Positions 33,276-46,745 of a DNA stretch of 64,000 nucleotides are shown here, piece by piece. The DNA lies in NCBI GenBank assembly GCA_033980235.1, contig CM067067.1:15186401-15250400 (forward strand). The letters run 5' to 3'. Each line of letters opens with the position of its first letter. The stretch's first letter is position 1. The notes under the pieces are model-generated. The model worked only from the letters and a program-made list of their open reading frames with translations. It did no database searches and had not been told where the DNA came from. The DNA is from Diadema setosum (Eukaryota; Echinodermata; Echinoidea; Diadematoida; Diadematidae). A program made the position numbers and the translations under genes.

Positions 33276-36200
33276 CCATCCGAGGTTCCGTTTCATGAAA
33301 GTCCTATGGGAGACTTTTCGCCCATAAGACACGCTTATGAGAGACTTCATGAAATGGATTTTACTTCTCTTCGAAAGTCTTTAATAGCTGCATAACAATG
33401 AGCGATTTTAGCCATTCCGAGATCATTTAGGTAAAAATATTTTATGTGATGACTTTATGAAATTGAACCAGGGTATCATGGGTAGAGGTAAGCGCAGGGG
33501 TACTTTACGATGCATTGTTGGAAACTTGATAATTGAAGGTTCCGCATCACAGGGTGGGGTCGACGACAAGAACTAATACTTATGTTGATCACATGGAAGT
33601 GTGCGAATCAGATCACTTAGTGTACACCAAACGTCCGGTCAAGGTTGATGTAGAAGCACCATGCTAGTATACCTCTCAAGCTCTCTTAGTTTCTGAGAAA
33701 ATGTGCTCTTCTCAATCTCAATGTCCCATCCGACATTAAGGAGATGGCATACGATAAACCCTGTCTCTGCTCATATAGGACTGTTGTATGTACATTGTAA
33801 ATAGTCGATGAGTTTCCTTTACCTCTGTGCACATTAACCCATTGTATGATTTGTGTGTCCAAAGTCCCTGGCACAGCAAGGCTTAACAACAAAGTTAACA
33901 TTGTGGTACTTGTACATGAGTCGATTGGGCTGTTGGCATTTGGTTGGGCTTGACTCCTACGCAGGCGTTCTAATAGCATGTATAGGTTGGAAGCCTGCAC
34001 ATATCAAAACGTTTGTCTGTCTTGACCCCCCTGCATGGTGTGTGAATAGGTACACGGCGATGTTGGGTTAGTGATAATAACAGGGCAGAGAGTGTGTGAA
34101 GAGGCAGTTATGCACGCCATATGGGTAGATAAGTCTCTGTTGTAATGATTATTAAACACCTTTAGGCGCTGTACAGATGAGATATGCATCGTGTTACTTC
34201 AACTTGCGACCACTAATCGGCACGTTCACAGCAAAGCAAAAGTCTTGGCTCAATTTTATCTGATCCACCTTCCCGTCGATACACCACACCCTGGTTAGGG
34301 TTAGTACCCTTAACTTCATTTTGCCATTTCTATCTTGTGTCGTAATTGAATTATGAAGAAATCCGAGTGTTGCGCGTATTATCACAATGCATTCATGCAA
34401 CATAATTTCGCGCCTTCCCGGCCGCTCGCTGCCATGACAACGGCTGGCTCCCAAATCGGTATCATCCTCACGTAATCAGATCATTGGCGTTTCATTCAAT
34501 CACCCCATTACAAGCTTCTCATTCGGAACCATTTTGACTCTGGCGTTATAGAGGAATGACACGATGATATTGCCTTGTCACTTCAGTCACCTCTTGTTGC
34601 CGACAGAATGGCGCCAAAACGAATTGAAGTGGTCATTTTGTTCTATCACGCAACCATGTGATTAGGAAGCAGGTTTGTCGGCTGCGGGGAGCCGTCGAAT
34701 TCATCACGGAATTTGTTTCCGTCACCAACACCTGCGGGAGTAACGAGGTTGATCGCAGGCCATTTCATAATCCGACCTGCATTCGAAACAAGAGGGGTGC
34801 TCGATTTCATAATAAAGAGTAATGGCTCGAAAGTTTTGCAAACACGTTGAATCAGTGGGGGGAAACACTCGCATGACAAGAAAAATAGCGCATAAAACCA
34901 ACAGCTTTAGTCTTTTAAAAAAAGTTAGTCATATTTTAGTCATTTATTTGCATTATTACCTCACTGAAGAGGTAAAGCATTTAATGTAACAGAGAGATAG
35001 AGAATATTGTTTAATAGTATTTTTCTCCTTTGTCTTTTAACAGCAGAATACCTTTGTATCTGAAATCACTAATTTTGATAATTCAATGTCAAATTGTTGC
35101 CTCAAAAAAAAAAAATCGAGATTGTTTTCTTTTTGAATCAGCAATACTTTTGTTAGGAGAGTCACATTCTTTTTTTTTTCAAGTTCAAGCCAAGCACGAG
35201 GAAACCACAAGGAGGCAATGACCAAGCCGTTGTGAATGCAAGGGCAGGTGATGACAACTTTCTTCTACGGTCAGAATGCTGCAGAGGGGGTACTCCACCT
35301 AACTATGCGGCTTAAACTACAAAAGCGCCGAAAGCATGACGGTAAACTGACAGTAAGGGACGAAACAAAGGAAACGCAGGTACTTCAGGATGAAAGCACA
35401 AACTGGTCAGGAGATGGACACTGGGTCACCCGTCAACTATACTTTTTTGCCAGTAGGGACTCCCCGCTGTCCAAACAACCAGTTGACGGTGCTGTTTGGT
35501 ATACGTGTAGATCTCATAACATTGTCTGGTCAGTCAAGAGTACGTTTCTGGGGTCATAAGTGACACTGCGGAAGAGGTGTATACATAACACTGAGTTGCC
35601 TGTTTGCAGAAAACTCGTCTTTCGCGGAGATGGTCACGGGATACCGCTGATCGCGCTTTCCACGATCAAGAGATCACCGGTCCTATGGAGTCAAATATCC
35701 CACTCTGGCAAGAGTCTGAATTTTTTTCAATCCATGCTATAGGAAGAGAAGGGAATTACCTCAGCTTTAGCACTTCTTTATGGCTTGATATTAGTATTTT
35801 CCATTTTAGGAACATCAAACCGCCTGGCGGATTTGACAAGCGCATAGATGCAGGAGTGCAGTCGAGATCTACAGATGATGTGAATATACTTCGTGAGACC
35901 TGTGTCAGAGGACAGTTTTAATGGATCAACACATACAAAATGTAAGCAAGTAAACAGAACAAGCACATACGCACCTGCAAAACACACTCACATACAACAC
36001 TAGAATATGACGCAAACGCATTTTTGATACACGTCCGTAAAAAGGACTCCTGTTGGAGGGGGGGGGGGAATGAAATAAAACGCATCTAGCACGTTTTCTT
36101 ATTACGAAATCTTGCCTCTCACCAGAGGCTAAATCGTGATTGAACTATTTCGTGAATATCCGTTATTAGTTACTCATTACGAATTAACACTTGACCAAAA

Positions 36201-36480
36201 CAGGAAGAATTCGATTAATCAACTGGGACAAAACCGGTTAGAGTTATTTTCAGTGAGAAACCGGCTTTCGACGGACGGAAATGCGCTATCGTGCCCTTTT
36301 CGTTCTGGAAAGAACGTCTACCTCCTAGATCACTTAAACAATCGTTTTCTACTTCAATTTTACTCACAAAATGTGATAAGCTGAGCGACAACCATGTGGT
36401 ATTGAAAAATTGTCGCAGCGTTGTCCACGCCGTCACTTTATATTTTCCGGAAGCATGTGCAACATCGATTTTATAAAATG
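33276..36480. other. Intergenic, no gene seen
   Basis: A short near-palindrome GTTTCATGAAAGTC...GACTTCATGAAATGG lies at 33288-33355 and may be a very small MITE. Open frames at 35236-35559 (107 aa), 35604-35921 and 33686-34000 have no recognisable features or splice context. Confidence 0.5.
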
Positions 36481-36489
36481 TACAGTAGG

Positions 36490-36491
36490 TG

Positions 36492-36532
<41 letters not shown>

Positions 36533-36545
36533 TGCGTGCGAGTAT
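36490..36545. repeat. (GT)n microsatellite and T/G-rich tail
   Basis: A (GT)n run at about 36494-36526 is followed by several hundred bases with marked excess of T and G on the plus strand (to about 36850). The cysteine/valine-rich frames here come from that bias. Confidence 0.8.
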
Positions 36546-37162
36546 AAGTTTGTCTTTTATCGAGTGTTTGAGTGCCTTTTGTTGAATGTGTTTGTATGTA
36601 ATGTGTGTATGTATGTGTCCTTTGTCAAGTGTATGTGTATTTGCTTTTGTAACTTTCTGTCGTTTTCTTCTGTTTTTTATTTGTTTCGTTTTTGTTTTGT
36701 TTTTCTGGGGGATTTGTTTTGTAGTGGGAAGGTGAACAGGAGTTGGTTTGTGTGTATAGAGATGTTTCACGTGCGTGCGGGTGGGGTTGGGTAGTTGTAG
36801 TTAGGGCAGTAAAGTGGGGTCATGGTTTGTTAGTTGGGGTGGTTAAGTAGGGATATGGTTTATTTTCTTTTGGTAAATGAGACAAGCAACATACATGTAA
36901 ATAATGTTCTATTTTGTATAATAAAAACAGATATGGGGTAGGATGATAGATAAAACAATTATGAATTTCGTTCGCTCAAAGAAATTATGGTTTATAAGAA
37001 TTTAGTTTACTTCAGACTTTTGAGACATGCTGTCTTTTTGAGTATGCATTTTGTGCAATGAAGCAAATATTCATGAATTTGACCATGTTGATCAAGGTGG
37101 ATTTTTTTTTTTTTTTTTTTATAATGAGATTTATGTAGAATTTTGTATCACTTGTGTACATG

Positions 37163-37327
37163 CAGGGGCGGATCCAGGAATTCCGTAAAAGGGGGGGGGG
37201 GGGCACAAACAATATTTCTGGTGCTACTTCCGGGTTTCATCTCAATTTTTTTCTTTGTATTTCTTTTGTTTTAACAACAAATAAAGAGGAGGAGCGCGAC
37301 CGGTGCGCCCCCTCTGGATCCGCCACT
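37163..37327. mobile_element. hAT-type MITE with CAGKGGCGGATCCAG ends
   Basis: It starts CAGGGGCGGATCCAGGAA and ends TCTGGATCCGCCACTG, inverted with one mismatch over the outer 14 bp. CAGTGGCGGATCCAG-type ends are familiar from hAT-like elements in many animals. A long G run (37190-37203) sits just inside the left end. I could not see a convincing 8-bp target duplication. Confidence 0.7.
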
Positions 37328-38944
37328 GACACGGTATGAATTTGTATAAAATATTTCACAGCATGTTAAAAAGATATGATTTAGCAGCACAAGTTTGAAG
37401 AATATTGCCGTTCAGTTTTGTTTATATTTGTTTCATTGTAAATTATTCATGATGCCGATATCGGAAGAAATTTGAATGAAGAATATCATTTTTAAAAAGT
37501 GTATAATAATAATGTGTGTGTGTGTGTGTGCGCGCGCGCATATGTGTAGGTGTATGTGAGTGTAAGGTAAATGCCTTCGCGGAAGCTTAGATTTTGATTT
37601 TGTTTGTATTAAGATATCTGATATTGGATGGGTGTCCTTCGGGAGGCAGGGGGAAAATGAGTGATCATGAAAGAGGTGGAAAAGACTGGACAGTAAAACG
37701 GTTTACCATTATCTTATGAAGTCAAAGTCCCTATTTCAATTGCTCTCTAACCCTTGAAATTCACATTATATCAGATCTGTTCACCACAAACGAGCCCATC
37801 AATGTGTACCTTTAATATGGAGGGGGATTGTTGATGAACACTTTTAACATATATTCTCCTTCAGGTCATAACTATCATAAAGCTTTGATACAACAAAACA
37901 CAACACTATAAGCAATACAATATTCAACGCAACATAAAACACGACAGAATAACAGCATCCCGTACCATGGCTTACTTCTTGAGCCACATTTTATACACCC
38001 GCGCCTGATGGAAGGCGGGCATTACTTTGACTGACACGCGCGATGGGAAATTGAAAGCCGCTTGGGAGTGGGCATCTTTCATCGTAAACTTTCCCCTGCT
38101 CCACGGAAAGATTTCCGCCTGGGTGTTTTTTTTTCCTTTTTCTTCTTCTTCTTCTTCTTCTTCAATAGTATCTCTGCAGTCACAAATAACAGGAAAAATA
38201 CCGAGGGTATATCTTAAGATTCATTAAAGATGGTCAGACATGCATGTTGAGACAGCAGCAGAGGTCAAGTTGAGGGTCATCACAAAGGCAATCTAGCTCG
38301 TGAAGTCTCCACTTAGTCTCTTATTACGATTTGATTGGACAAATTTGAATCGCAGACGGCATGGAGTCCGAAATAAGGGCCCATCAAAAGGAAGATGGAA
38401 ATTGTTATTTCTTTGTTTGAACATCGGGATGACCGCGAGGGGAAGAAGGGGGGGGGGGGTAAATCGAATTCGGCGAAACGTGGAACAGCAACATTAATGA
38501 ATCGATTGGGATAACGATGTGTTGATGAATGCAGTGGTATAGGGCAACATTTCTCCCCGTAGACTTCAGGCCATCACTTTTGTTCTCCCTAGCGACGACA
38601 TGAGTTCTTTTGCCGCCGGCCATGCTATGTCTCAGCTTTCAAGCAATCGTTTTGGTAAACACGCACAAAAAATTGGCGAAATAGCTACAGCAGAATGACG
38701 GGGCTGACCACAATTTAATGTTCTTCAATTACGCCTGTGTGATTATCGTATTCGTGACGATGATGGCGATTTACTATAGGAGCAGAAGCAATAGCTATAG
38801 CACTTATATTAATGATAGTATTCTTCATGAGGTGGTTAAGGTCATTTTGCGTGGGACAGAAAGTTCTTCCAGAGAAACCCGCCTTCACACAGACATGTTT
38901 ATCACTATATAAATACGTCAGCTGAGACAGACATTGTGGCGAAA
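37328..38944. other. Intergenic, microsatellites, no gene
   Basis: GAAGAAATTTGAATGAAGAA near 37465 resembles a LINE 3' end. A GT/GC tract lies at 37513-37540, a (TTC)n tract at 38139-38163 and a G run at 38448-38459. No gene recognised. Confidence 0.5.
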
Positions 38945-39025
38945 CGTCTTACACTCGCGCCTGGCAGGATTCGAATTCTCGGCCTCGTGTTTTAGGGCCA
39001 TGTGTTCTCTACCTCTGTGCTCCTT
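38945..39025 (-). mobile_element. tRNA-like SINE head or tRNA relic
   Basis: On the minus strand, GAGCACAGAGGTAGAGAACA looks like a tRNA D arm and A box, and CGAGAATTCGAATCCTGCC looks like a T arm and B box. They are about 30 nt apart, as in a tRNA. The acceptor stem does not pair well, so a SINE head or relic is more likely than a functional tRNA. Confidence 0.45.
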
Positions 39026-40639
39026 TAAAGGTATTATTGTTGTTTCTTCATAGGATTAGGAAGAAGGGTCAAAATAAACAAAGTTGACGTAAATCTATAT
39101 CTGTAACCTACAGTATCAGGGATTATTAAAGAGAATAACATGATTACGAAAAATAGACATCCAATTATATACATCTCCTCCGGCAGCATTATATTCTAAT
39201 TCTGGAGGCATATTACGTGAAATACGTTTAAGATGCATCCTTGTCATGTTGTCTTCACTGCTTGTACGTTAGAATCTTGAATCGCTCTATGACCGGTTTA
39301 TGCTTGACCATCAAAGCATGGGAACATGATGTGCACGTCATAAAACGTGTCGTATAAAAGCTGCAAAGCATTTTCGTTTGTGTGTGTGTTTTTTTATTTG
39401 TTTGTTTGTTTGTTTGTTTGGTTTGGTTTTGGGTTTTTTTTGGGGGATGGGTTAATGCTGGAATGTAAATGAAATTTTCGTGATAGAATAACAATACCAG
39501 TTTTAGTCCCGCTAAATGTGAAGATGTTTGGAATACATTTAGGCCTATAAATTTACCTGCAGTGTTCCATTTATATTCCAGTGTAATGTGTCATATTTTG
39601 TAGAGCTTAAATCTTCACTTTTATGAAAGTATAATAGGTGCAAGGCTTTATGACCGTGTCACTTCGATCCCACCATAAAGCCATGAAGGGTGTTGTATAG
39701 CTGCAATGCAAAATATGGTAGTTTGCGATTTACGAGAAATGGGCTAAAATGAAGCATTTTGTAGGATCAGTTGCCCTCCGCTGTAAAAGAGGCCGTCTGT
39801 ATATCCAATGGAACGGATTCATCACTTCACGATCACAAAAGAAAGGAACAAGAGCCGTTTGGCGTCATCCCGTTTGTGGCACGGCAATCAGTCTTGGCCT
39901 TGGTGAGGCGGAGATAACACTGTAAGTGGTACGTCGGCTTTAGTTTTATTCACACGCACACCCAGAGCATATTTCTTATCAAATTAGTGGACAAAGATAC
40001 CTAGTCGAACGTTAGAGGGCCCTTACTTTATAGCTTACTATGGAGTGTAGTCATTTTGTTTGTAGGGTGATTATGCTATCATGATTCCAAGTAAATGGGT
40101 GTTTTAGATAAATTATCGCTGTTACATTATCACACAGGGGGTAAGGATGATCAAAAACATCATAAGTGCTCTAGGCCTTTGCTCCAAATCTAACAAAGTC
40201 TGGTTAAGAGAGAGATTTTATGTTAACCAATTCCTTCAATCCGCATAAATCATAGTTTCCTGTTGGCAGAGTATTCCAAATCAGAAGTAGAAGAACAACA
40301 TTGAAAGAGCTCTATTTGGGGGAAAAAAATCTCAATTTGCACTCACTGTCATGTGAACACACTCCTTTCCTCGCATGATCGTGCGAACATGTAGGACTGA
40401 ATATTCATGATTCTTTCCGAAGTACATGACATTTAAGTTTTTTAAAAAGTCTACACTTGACATTGTTGTTTATTAAACAACACATCAGAGCCCGTAATTT
40501 CAAAAGATCGTCTAGTAACTGGAACATCTTAACTCGTTCTAGAGCCCTTGATTTCAGGAGATTCTCCAGTTACCTCTAAATGTGAACAATAATAGGCTCG
40601 CTATAAGCCGATAACGTTAAATCTCGGTTTAAAGGGAGT
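39026..40639. other. Intergenic, no gene seen
   Basis: Contains (TTTG)n at about 39396-39420. No domain or splice structure is supported in any frame. Confidence 0.5.
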
Positions 40640-40740
40640 ATTGATAATAATAATAATAATCGACAGTGCTTATATAGCGCATATAGCACAAAGTGATAAT
40701 GTCCCTATGCCCTATGATGTAAAAGGGTGTGAGCCTTTGG
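40640..40740. repeat. (ATA)n leader with TTATATAGCGC block
   Basis: ATAATAATAATAATCGACAG followed by GCTTATATAGCGCATATAG is a combination seen as a dispersed repeat in many invertebrate genomes. Only about 100 bp is recognisable and the family is not assigned. Confidence 0.4.
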
Positions 40741-40876
40741 CATCTCAACTGACGCATTTTATTTTCATTAATCCTTGTACACTACCTCACGTTCACCAGA
40801 ATTATTCTTACTGAGACATATAGTTCGCCCTGCTTCATTGAAGCGAACATACTGTAATCATATCATACAATATATT

Positions 40877-41123
40877 TGAAGAGTTTGTTTGCAAAATCCG
40901 ATAAGTCCATTTTTGAAGATTTTGAAGTACTATCTTTGTCATAAAGTACAAAATGATATCTTTTAAATGATATATTGGTCAGTACATATAGGTACATTTT
41001 TGAAGTTATGGTTACAAGAAGCAAAATATTTCTTATTATTTTCTTTATTTTTCTTGACCTTTAATCGCAAATATCTCCATTTGGCAAATATGGACTTACC
41101 GTTTTTTGCGAACAAACTCTTCA
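40877..41123. mobile_element. MITE with TGAAGAGTTTGTTYGC ends (copy 2)
   Basis: The same termini and interior as 18310-18566, including GATAAGTCCATTTTTGAAGA and GGCAAATATGGACTTA. The left flank is AATATATT, again TA-rich. Two copies at distant sites confirm this as one family. Confidence 0.85.
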
Positions 41124-42761
41124 TTTAGTTACAGAGCATGGATTCTAATGTGATTGTAGCATCATTCATGGATAAAACCTGGTACCATAAGATGCTACTG
41201 CAGCTACATCAACAACATACTCATATTCATCAAGATGAAAAAAAAAGTTATATGCAAAAGATCTGACTCTGAGTCAGATTTCGGGCATAAATCAGTCTGA
41301 AGACACAGTGAATGAAAATCAGAGAGACCGGGCTGCTTTCATGATGTAACTTGAATTCAGCCACGTGTTACTGGTCCTTCACTGTAATTTCCCACGGGAG
41401 GCTGAGCGGAACGAATTACAGAAGAGGCCATTATATGGACCACTGGCAGTGTGGGGCTTACTTCCAAAACCAGGTGAAGAGTATACCGACGAAACGAGAG
41501 TGACATAAAGCATGTATTTCTGCATGCGATCAAAATGTGGCGCTTTAAAATTCACCTCAAGTCAGAAACACCGAGCATGAAAATGTGCCCAATCTTGTTA
41601 CGTGTCTTTTTCCCACTCTCGAATACGCAAAGAAAAACAAGGTGTATGGGTGGCGGGATTATGGAAGTAATTTTTCAAAGAAAATGTCACGACCCTGTCA
41701 CGTGGCTCGACTTAAATCAATAAAAGTGAAGATGATTGCAAATGCAATCGTGCGATTGAAAAATGCAAGTGCAATTTATTACCTTAATATAATATGAAAA
41801 CTGCCTCTTCTCTGTTTTTCTTTTAGGACCCTGATGAAGAAACGCGCACTGCTGAAATACAACCATGAATGATTGCTCTGAATGTCAAGACCTGATTCAT
41901 TCTTTCTTTTTTTATCTTCAAACAAAGTCCTCCTCTGAACCATGGCAGCATTACTTCACATAGCCAAAGTTTCAAACAGTGTGTACACTGCAACAGTAGT
42001 ACACCTTGCACGCACAGCACAAACGCATGCAAATCAGTTTGATTTATTCATTTTTTTTTCCATCTCCAACAAAACTTTATCATACGCTGAGTGGCAAATC
42101 ACAGCATTATTGCACTGACCTGTAAACATCCATTATACTTATATACTTTTGCGAGCTACTTTCATTGCTTCAATCAATATTGCTCATGATAGTTTCTCCC
42201 TTTGCATAAATCATTTTTTTTTCATTATATAACAATTTTTGCATTGCATAATCAAATGTACTGTGTATTATATGCTTGTTTATCCTTCGATTATTGTCAT
42301 TTATATTTCATTTTGCTGTTTTTCAAAAGCTGCTGTGAAATAAAATAATACACAAAGGTATCTGCAAGCAAACGAAGTGTAAGGACTAAAAACGCCTAAA
42401 GCCGATTTATTGTTGCCTATCTGTTACCATGGTTGCAAAAGAGGTTGAAAAGGCTTTACTATTATTGAACTATCCTCTAAGAAAGAGTGTAGGGTCAATC
42501 AAATGTCTGATATCCCATCCGTCAGTGATTTACACAGTAACAAAATATGCATATTACACCTTTTTCATCTTTCATACACCTATTTATCAACTCCTTGCAC
42601 TCGGTTCGTAATCGCCGATGTAGGATAGAAGAGGGGAAATGCTATTCTTCATAGTACTGATGAGCTGTGTATTGATGTTTACAAAGATGAAACACGCTTA
42701 AGCACACAACTTTTATATTCATCAATTCATGGGGAAAATGAGTAAATCCCATCACTCACAG

Positions 42762-42762
<1 letters not shown>
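41124..42762. other. Intergenic, no gene seen
   Basis: AT-rich sequence. Open frames at 41535-41797 and 41823-42032 lack any recognisable motif. Confidence 0.5.
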
Positions 42763-42804
<42 letters not shown>

Positions 42805-42976
42805 TTTTAGTACAACAGTGCTATTTATTCAAACCAAATTTTCGACGCATACACACGTCGAAAACATGCGTCGAAAATTTGGTTTGAATAAATAGCACTG
42901 TTGGACTGAAATGCATTATACTACCGTACTTCGCCATCTTTTCTATACTGGTACCAACACGCGGACTACAAATATC

Positions 42977-43054
<78 letters not shown>

Positions 43055-43075
43055 TGTGTATGTGTGTGTGTGTAA
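42763..43075. repeat. 51-bp-arm palindrome between (TA)n tracts, then (GT)n
   Basis: Order: (TA)n about 42763-42799, left arm 42800-42850, 15-nt centre, right arm 42866-42916, spacer, (TA)n 42978-43021, (GT)n 43022-43075. The arms match at 49 of 51 positions. Reading outward, each arm has GACGCAT/ATGCGTC, then GAAAA, then GAATAAATAGCACTGTTG. See findings for the hammerhead-like arrangement. Confidence 0.85.
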
Positions 43076-44055
43076 TTCCTTTTTAACAGAACATCAGAAA
43101 CACTGGTAGCATGTATAGAACTATTCAGGTTGGGTTTTTCACGTGACTATTTTTAACAGCACCTTTATCGATCTCCCTTCGGGTTAAATCACACACACAT
43201 ACACACACACATTATTCAGTGAGTCCTCGCAACAATGCCTTAGTATCCCCCTCCACGTGATTATTGGGCGTAAGTCCTATCATGTATTTAAGAATATATT
43301 CTGATTTAAAACGACAAAAACTCCCAAATAAGACAAAAACACCCCAAAACAACAACAGCAACAACAACAACACCAACCACACTTTTGACAATTTGATAAG
43401 TGAAAAATTACTCTTTAGAAAAAAAAATTTTTGGTTTTTTTTTTCAACTTTTCAGCAAATTACGCAGCACAGTCCTTGAGAGCTTTGTGTGTCGGCCCTA
43501 TAGCATCCCAATGACACGCTTGAGTAAGTGCATCTGTCTGATAAAGCATCCATCGATCGTTTAAGTTGTCAACGGACCATGAATCGTGATATACGGTCTG
43601 TACTACTTGACTAACGCTTCAAACTGGTCGTTTTCTAATGCAGGCGTCACTGCGTCACGCTGTCCCGAAATTATGGAGCTTTCGCTACACGACTGGAAGA
43701 CCGAGAGTACACGGAAGCAATCAGCTGTGACAGTCCCCGCACTCGGACTCCCGTCCTCATATCTAAGCGGTGTCGCTTTCCTGTGTGGACGGAAGCGTAG
43801 CGACAAGATCGCTGATTGGCTGTCTGGCTGGCTGGCTCAATCCTGCCCAGCATCGGGACCGGACGCTATTTTGGCCGAGAACCGTTCTCCTTTTCCCCAG
43901 GACGGGACGTACTTTCTCGGATGTGATCATGCGCAGAAGCAAATTTTGCACACGGCACGCTCAACTACCGACCGCGTCGTGCTTGCGAAAGATCACTATT
44001 GAGCAAAGACGAACAAACGATAAAGGAAACTTTCAAATTCGGTTCGGGGGGGGGG
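43076..44055. other. Intergenic, no supported gene
   Basis: Contains (CAA)n near 43350 and a GC-richer piece at 43620-43990 with overlapping open frames on both strands (138 aa on plus). These are most simply explained by local GC content. No domain seen. Confidence 0.45.
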
Positions 44056-44223
44056 GGGGGGCATTTCATGAAGGAAACTTGTCGGATAAATGTCCGACAA
44101 GTCAATATATCCGACAAGTTCAGAGAAATCAGCCAATCAGACTAAAGAATTTCTCAAAACTTGTCGAATATTATTGACTTGTCAGATATTTTATCCGACG
44201 AGTTCCTTCATGAAATGCCCCCC
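44056..44223. mobile_element. MITE with GGGGGGCATTTCATGAAGGA ends
   Basis: Left GGGGGGCATTTCATGAAGGA and right TCCTTCATGAAATGCCCCCC are inverted copies. Inner ACTTGTCGGATAAA and TTTATCCGACGAGT also pair. The left terminal G tract has expanded to about 15 (from about 44046). It is 168 bp long and non-coding. Confidence 0.8.
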
Positions 44224-46669
44224 TGATCGTATAAACTTCCTGTCATTCGTGTAAGGGCATCTTAAGCCATAGTAATTACTTTGACCGCCGATGGAGTTTC
44301 TCAGGCTCCGGCAAAAACTTCGTGAGCGGCGGCCAAATCCTCTACAAGCCAAAAAATAGCCCGAAGATCTTGCGAAGGTTCTCAGTTATGTGTGGCTCGG
44401 GTGTCATCGTGTGACCATCGGTAGGTATTGTATTATTGGCTTTTAACCAAGTTTGGGGCGAAATGAAAAACCAACTATTAGTATGGTCATCTTGTGTCAT
44501 TTTTTAGATAGTGTGACGCTATCCTAATGTACATTCACACAAAGCAGTGTATGTGGAATCTTTTTGCATACACATGATTTGCCCATGCTTGCAATACCGT
44601 TTGTTAACGTATAGATGCATTGTAATCCAACATTGCTTTTATCGTCCTTTCAAAATGCGACGCCATTTGGGATTATATATGGCCTTGGAGAAAAGCAAGA
44701 ACTGAAGATTACTGTGAAGTGTTGACCTTTATTTCAAGTGTCGATGGCATCGGTAGAGTGGAAAAAAATAAAACAGCAACATAAAGTGAAATCAAGTGTA
44801 ATTGGATGACATATGAGTGAAATCGAGTTTTCCGCCATAGAGTCGATAAATGGGGGGATTTTGATGTTCCCGTAGTGATCCGTCCCAGTTTTGTTTATTG
44901 TTTCGGATATGCGACGCTGCAAGCAATTAATAACTGGAGTGATAACTGATGTGAGAATGTGTGTCAGTGGGAAATGTTAAGTCGACTAGTGGATGACTGC
45001 GCAAGTCGATATCTAAAGATAAAAACACTACACGGGTGCAGTAAATACAGCGATATTGCCTTATGATGAAGCGCTTCTTTTTCAGGCTTTAGGGGGTGTA
45101 TACCGTCGATCCTTCAGCGAGCTAAATTGCACCGGAAATGAATATCCTGCAGAAGGCGACACCTTATCTTCTGATTAGTTTAGACGCTCACTTTTGTCTT
45201 AACTAAACGAGAGCTGAAATACCACGCTTTATGATGACTTTTTTGTTGTTTTTTTATCCCAGTGCCATGAAAGTAAGTACTAGTAAGTGTTCATGATATG
45301 ATAAGCCAAATGAAAACTGAAGGCTTCTCGAAAAAAAAAAAAGCTCCTCCAGGAGCCTTCGGGAGTAACCCAAACCAGGCGCCCATACTCCTACTGTTTA
45401 TTTTCGCTGGAAACATGAGGATGATTGGAAAATTCCAAGTTGATCCTCGGAAAATACATAAAGCGTAAATCACACCAGCAATGGACGAATTTATGTGATA
45501 AATGCCAATCAAATATTACTTTCGCCCACTGTAAATAAACGCGAGGGCCCCTATATAGATTTCACATATCCCCGCTCAGTGACTTTGTGTGTTCTAGACC
45601 CCATTCTCTAAAAACCTTACAAAAAAAAAAAACTCGCCCTTCATCTTTACTATTTAGCTGGATAGTGTGCTGAGTTTTCTCTTGCTTTGTCTTTTGAAAT
45701 CAGGAATTCATGTCGTGATTTTTAAAAACTGATCTACTTCTAAATGACTTATCTTTTTAGTCGATATCATGGATTTGATTGTAGCATGAACGAAGTATTT
45801 AGCTGTCAAGAAAATTATTTGAAAGGCAAAGATACAAAACATTTTGCTGCAAATTGTCAGATTAATCAAATAAAGTGAAATTGCAAATCCGAAAATATAA
45901 TATGCCAATGGCAACATATCGGTTGTATTCATCTAACTCACTGAAAAGAAAATTATCTCAAACATCAAGAGAGACACATCTTTTAATACTTTATACCTGA
46001 AAGTAACCGACTTGTAAAAAGAAGTATCGAACAAGTTTGAATTCTTTAGACCAGGAAATGTAATATTTCATTTAAACAGGAGAGAAAGAGAATCCGTTTG
46101 GAGAAAGAATACGTTTCTCTCCAGGGATGACAAATGACTTGGAAATTACTTGCGACGCGTGAGAAGAATTTGAATCAAAATACTCAGCACTGCTTTATTC
46201 CACATCCGGGGGAACATCTCTGATTTCCATTTGGAAACGCTCAAATAATTCATGATCAGTTGATGTGACGTAATGGGATCTTGCAAGAGACAAGAAAGTT
46301 TGCCCTTTTTATTGGTATAAGGCAGAACTATCGAGTAAAACCGTAAATGAAATAATCTCCTCCTCAGCACAAAAATAGAAAGATAACAAAAGGAAGAAAG
46401 GGCGACTCATGACAGCAGAGATTGACGAAAAGACACAAGGCCGCCCCTCAACAGACGAAGCCGAAACCCATGGGACACTAAATTCCGCTCTTCATGAGAA
46501 ATTCAAGCAGCGATAAAAGCATTTCCTTCCTGCACGAACCGACGAGAAACCTTGCTCCCATCACGGATTGCTGTCACAGAAGAAATTGTCCTCCGACCCG
46601 TTCCTTCCTCTCGGGGGATTTTCTAAATTCAATACACATTTATTTGCATTTTCCATATTGTCTATGTGC

Positions 46670-46674
<5 letters not shown>
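44224..46674. other. Intergenic, no gene seen
   Basis: No repeats beyond short homopolymers (A runs at 45330-45341 and 45619-45631). Open frames are short and featureless. Confidence 0.5.
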
Positions 46675-46709
<35 letters not shown>

Positions 46710-46710
46710 C

Positions 46711-46743
<33 letters not shown>

Positions 46744-46745
46744 TA
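46675..46745. repeat. (GT)n followed by (ACAG)n
   Basis: (GT)n at 46676-46706, then ACAGACAG repeats at 46713-46742. Confidence 0.9.

Noticed and set aside
35236..35921. Adjacent 107-, 60- and 105-aa plus-strand frames
   Set aside because: No recognisable motif and no splice structure linking them.
42763..43075. Bacterial-style terminator or attachment site at the hairpin
   Set aside because: Context is eukaryotic, and the arms contain AATAAA and lie between microsatellites.
43586..44177. 138-aa plus-strand frame with overlapping minus-strand frames
   Set aside because: No start context, splice sites, domain or codon bias could be supported. Overlapping frames in a GC-richer patch are the simpler reading.
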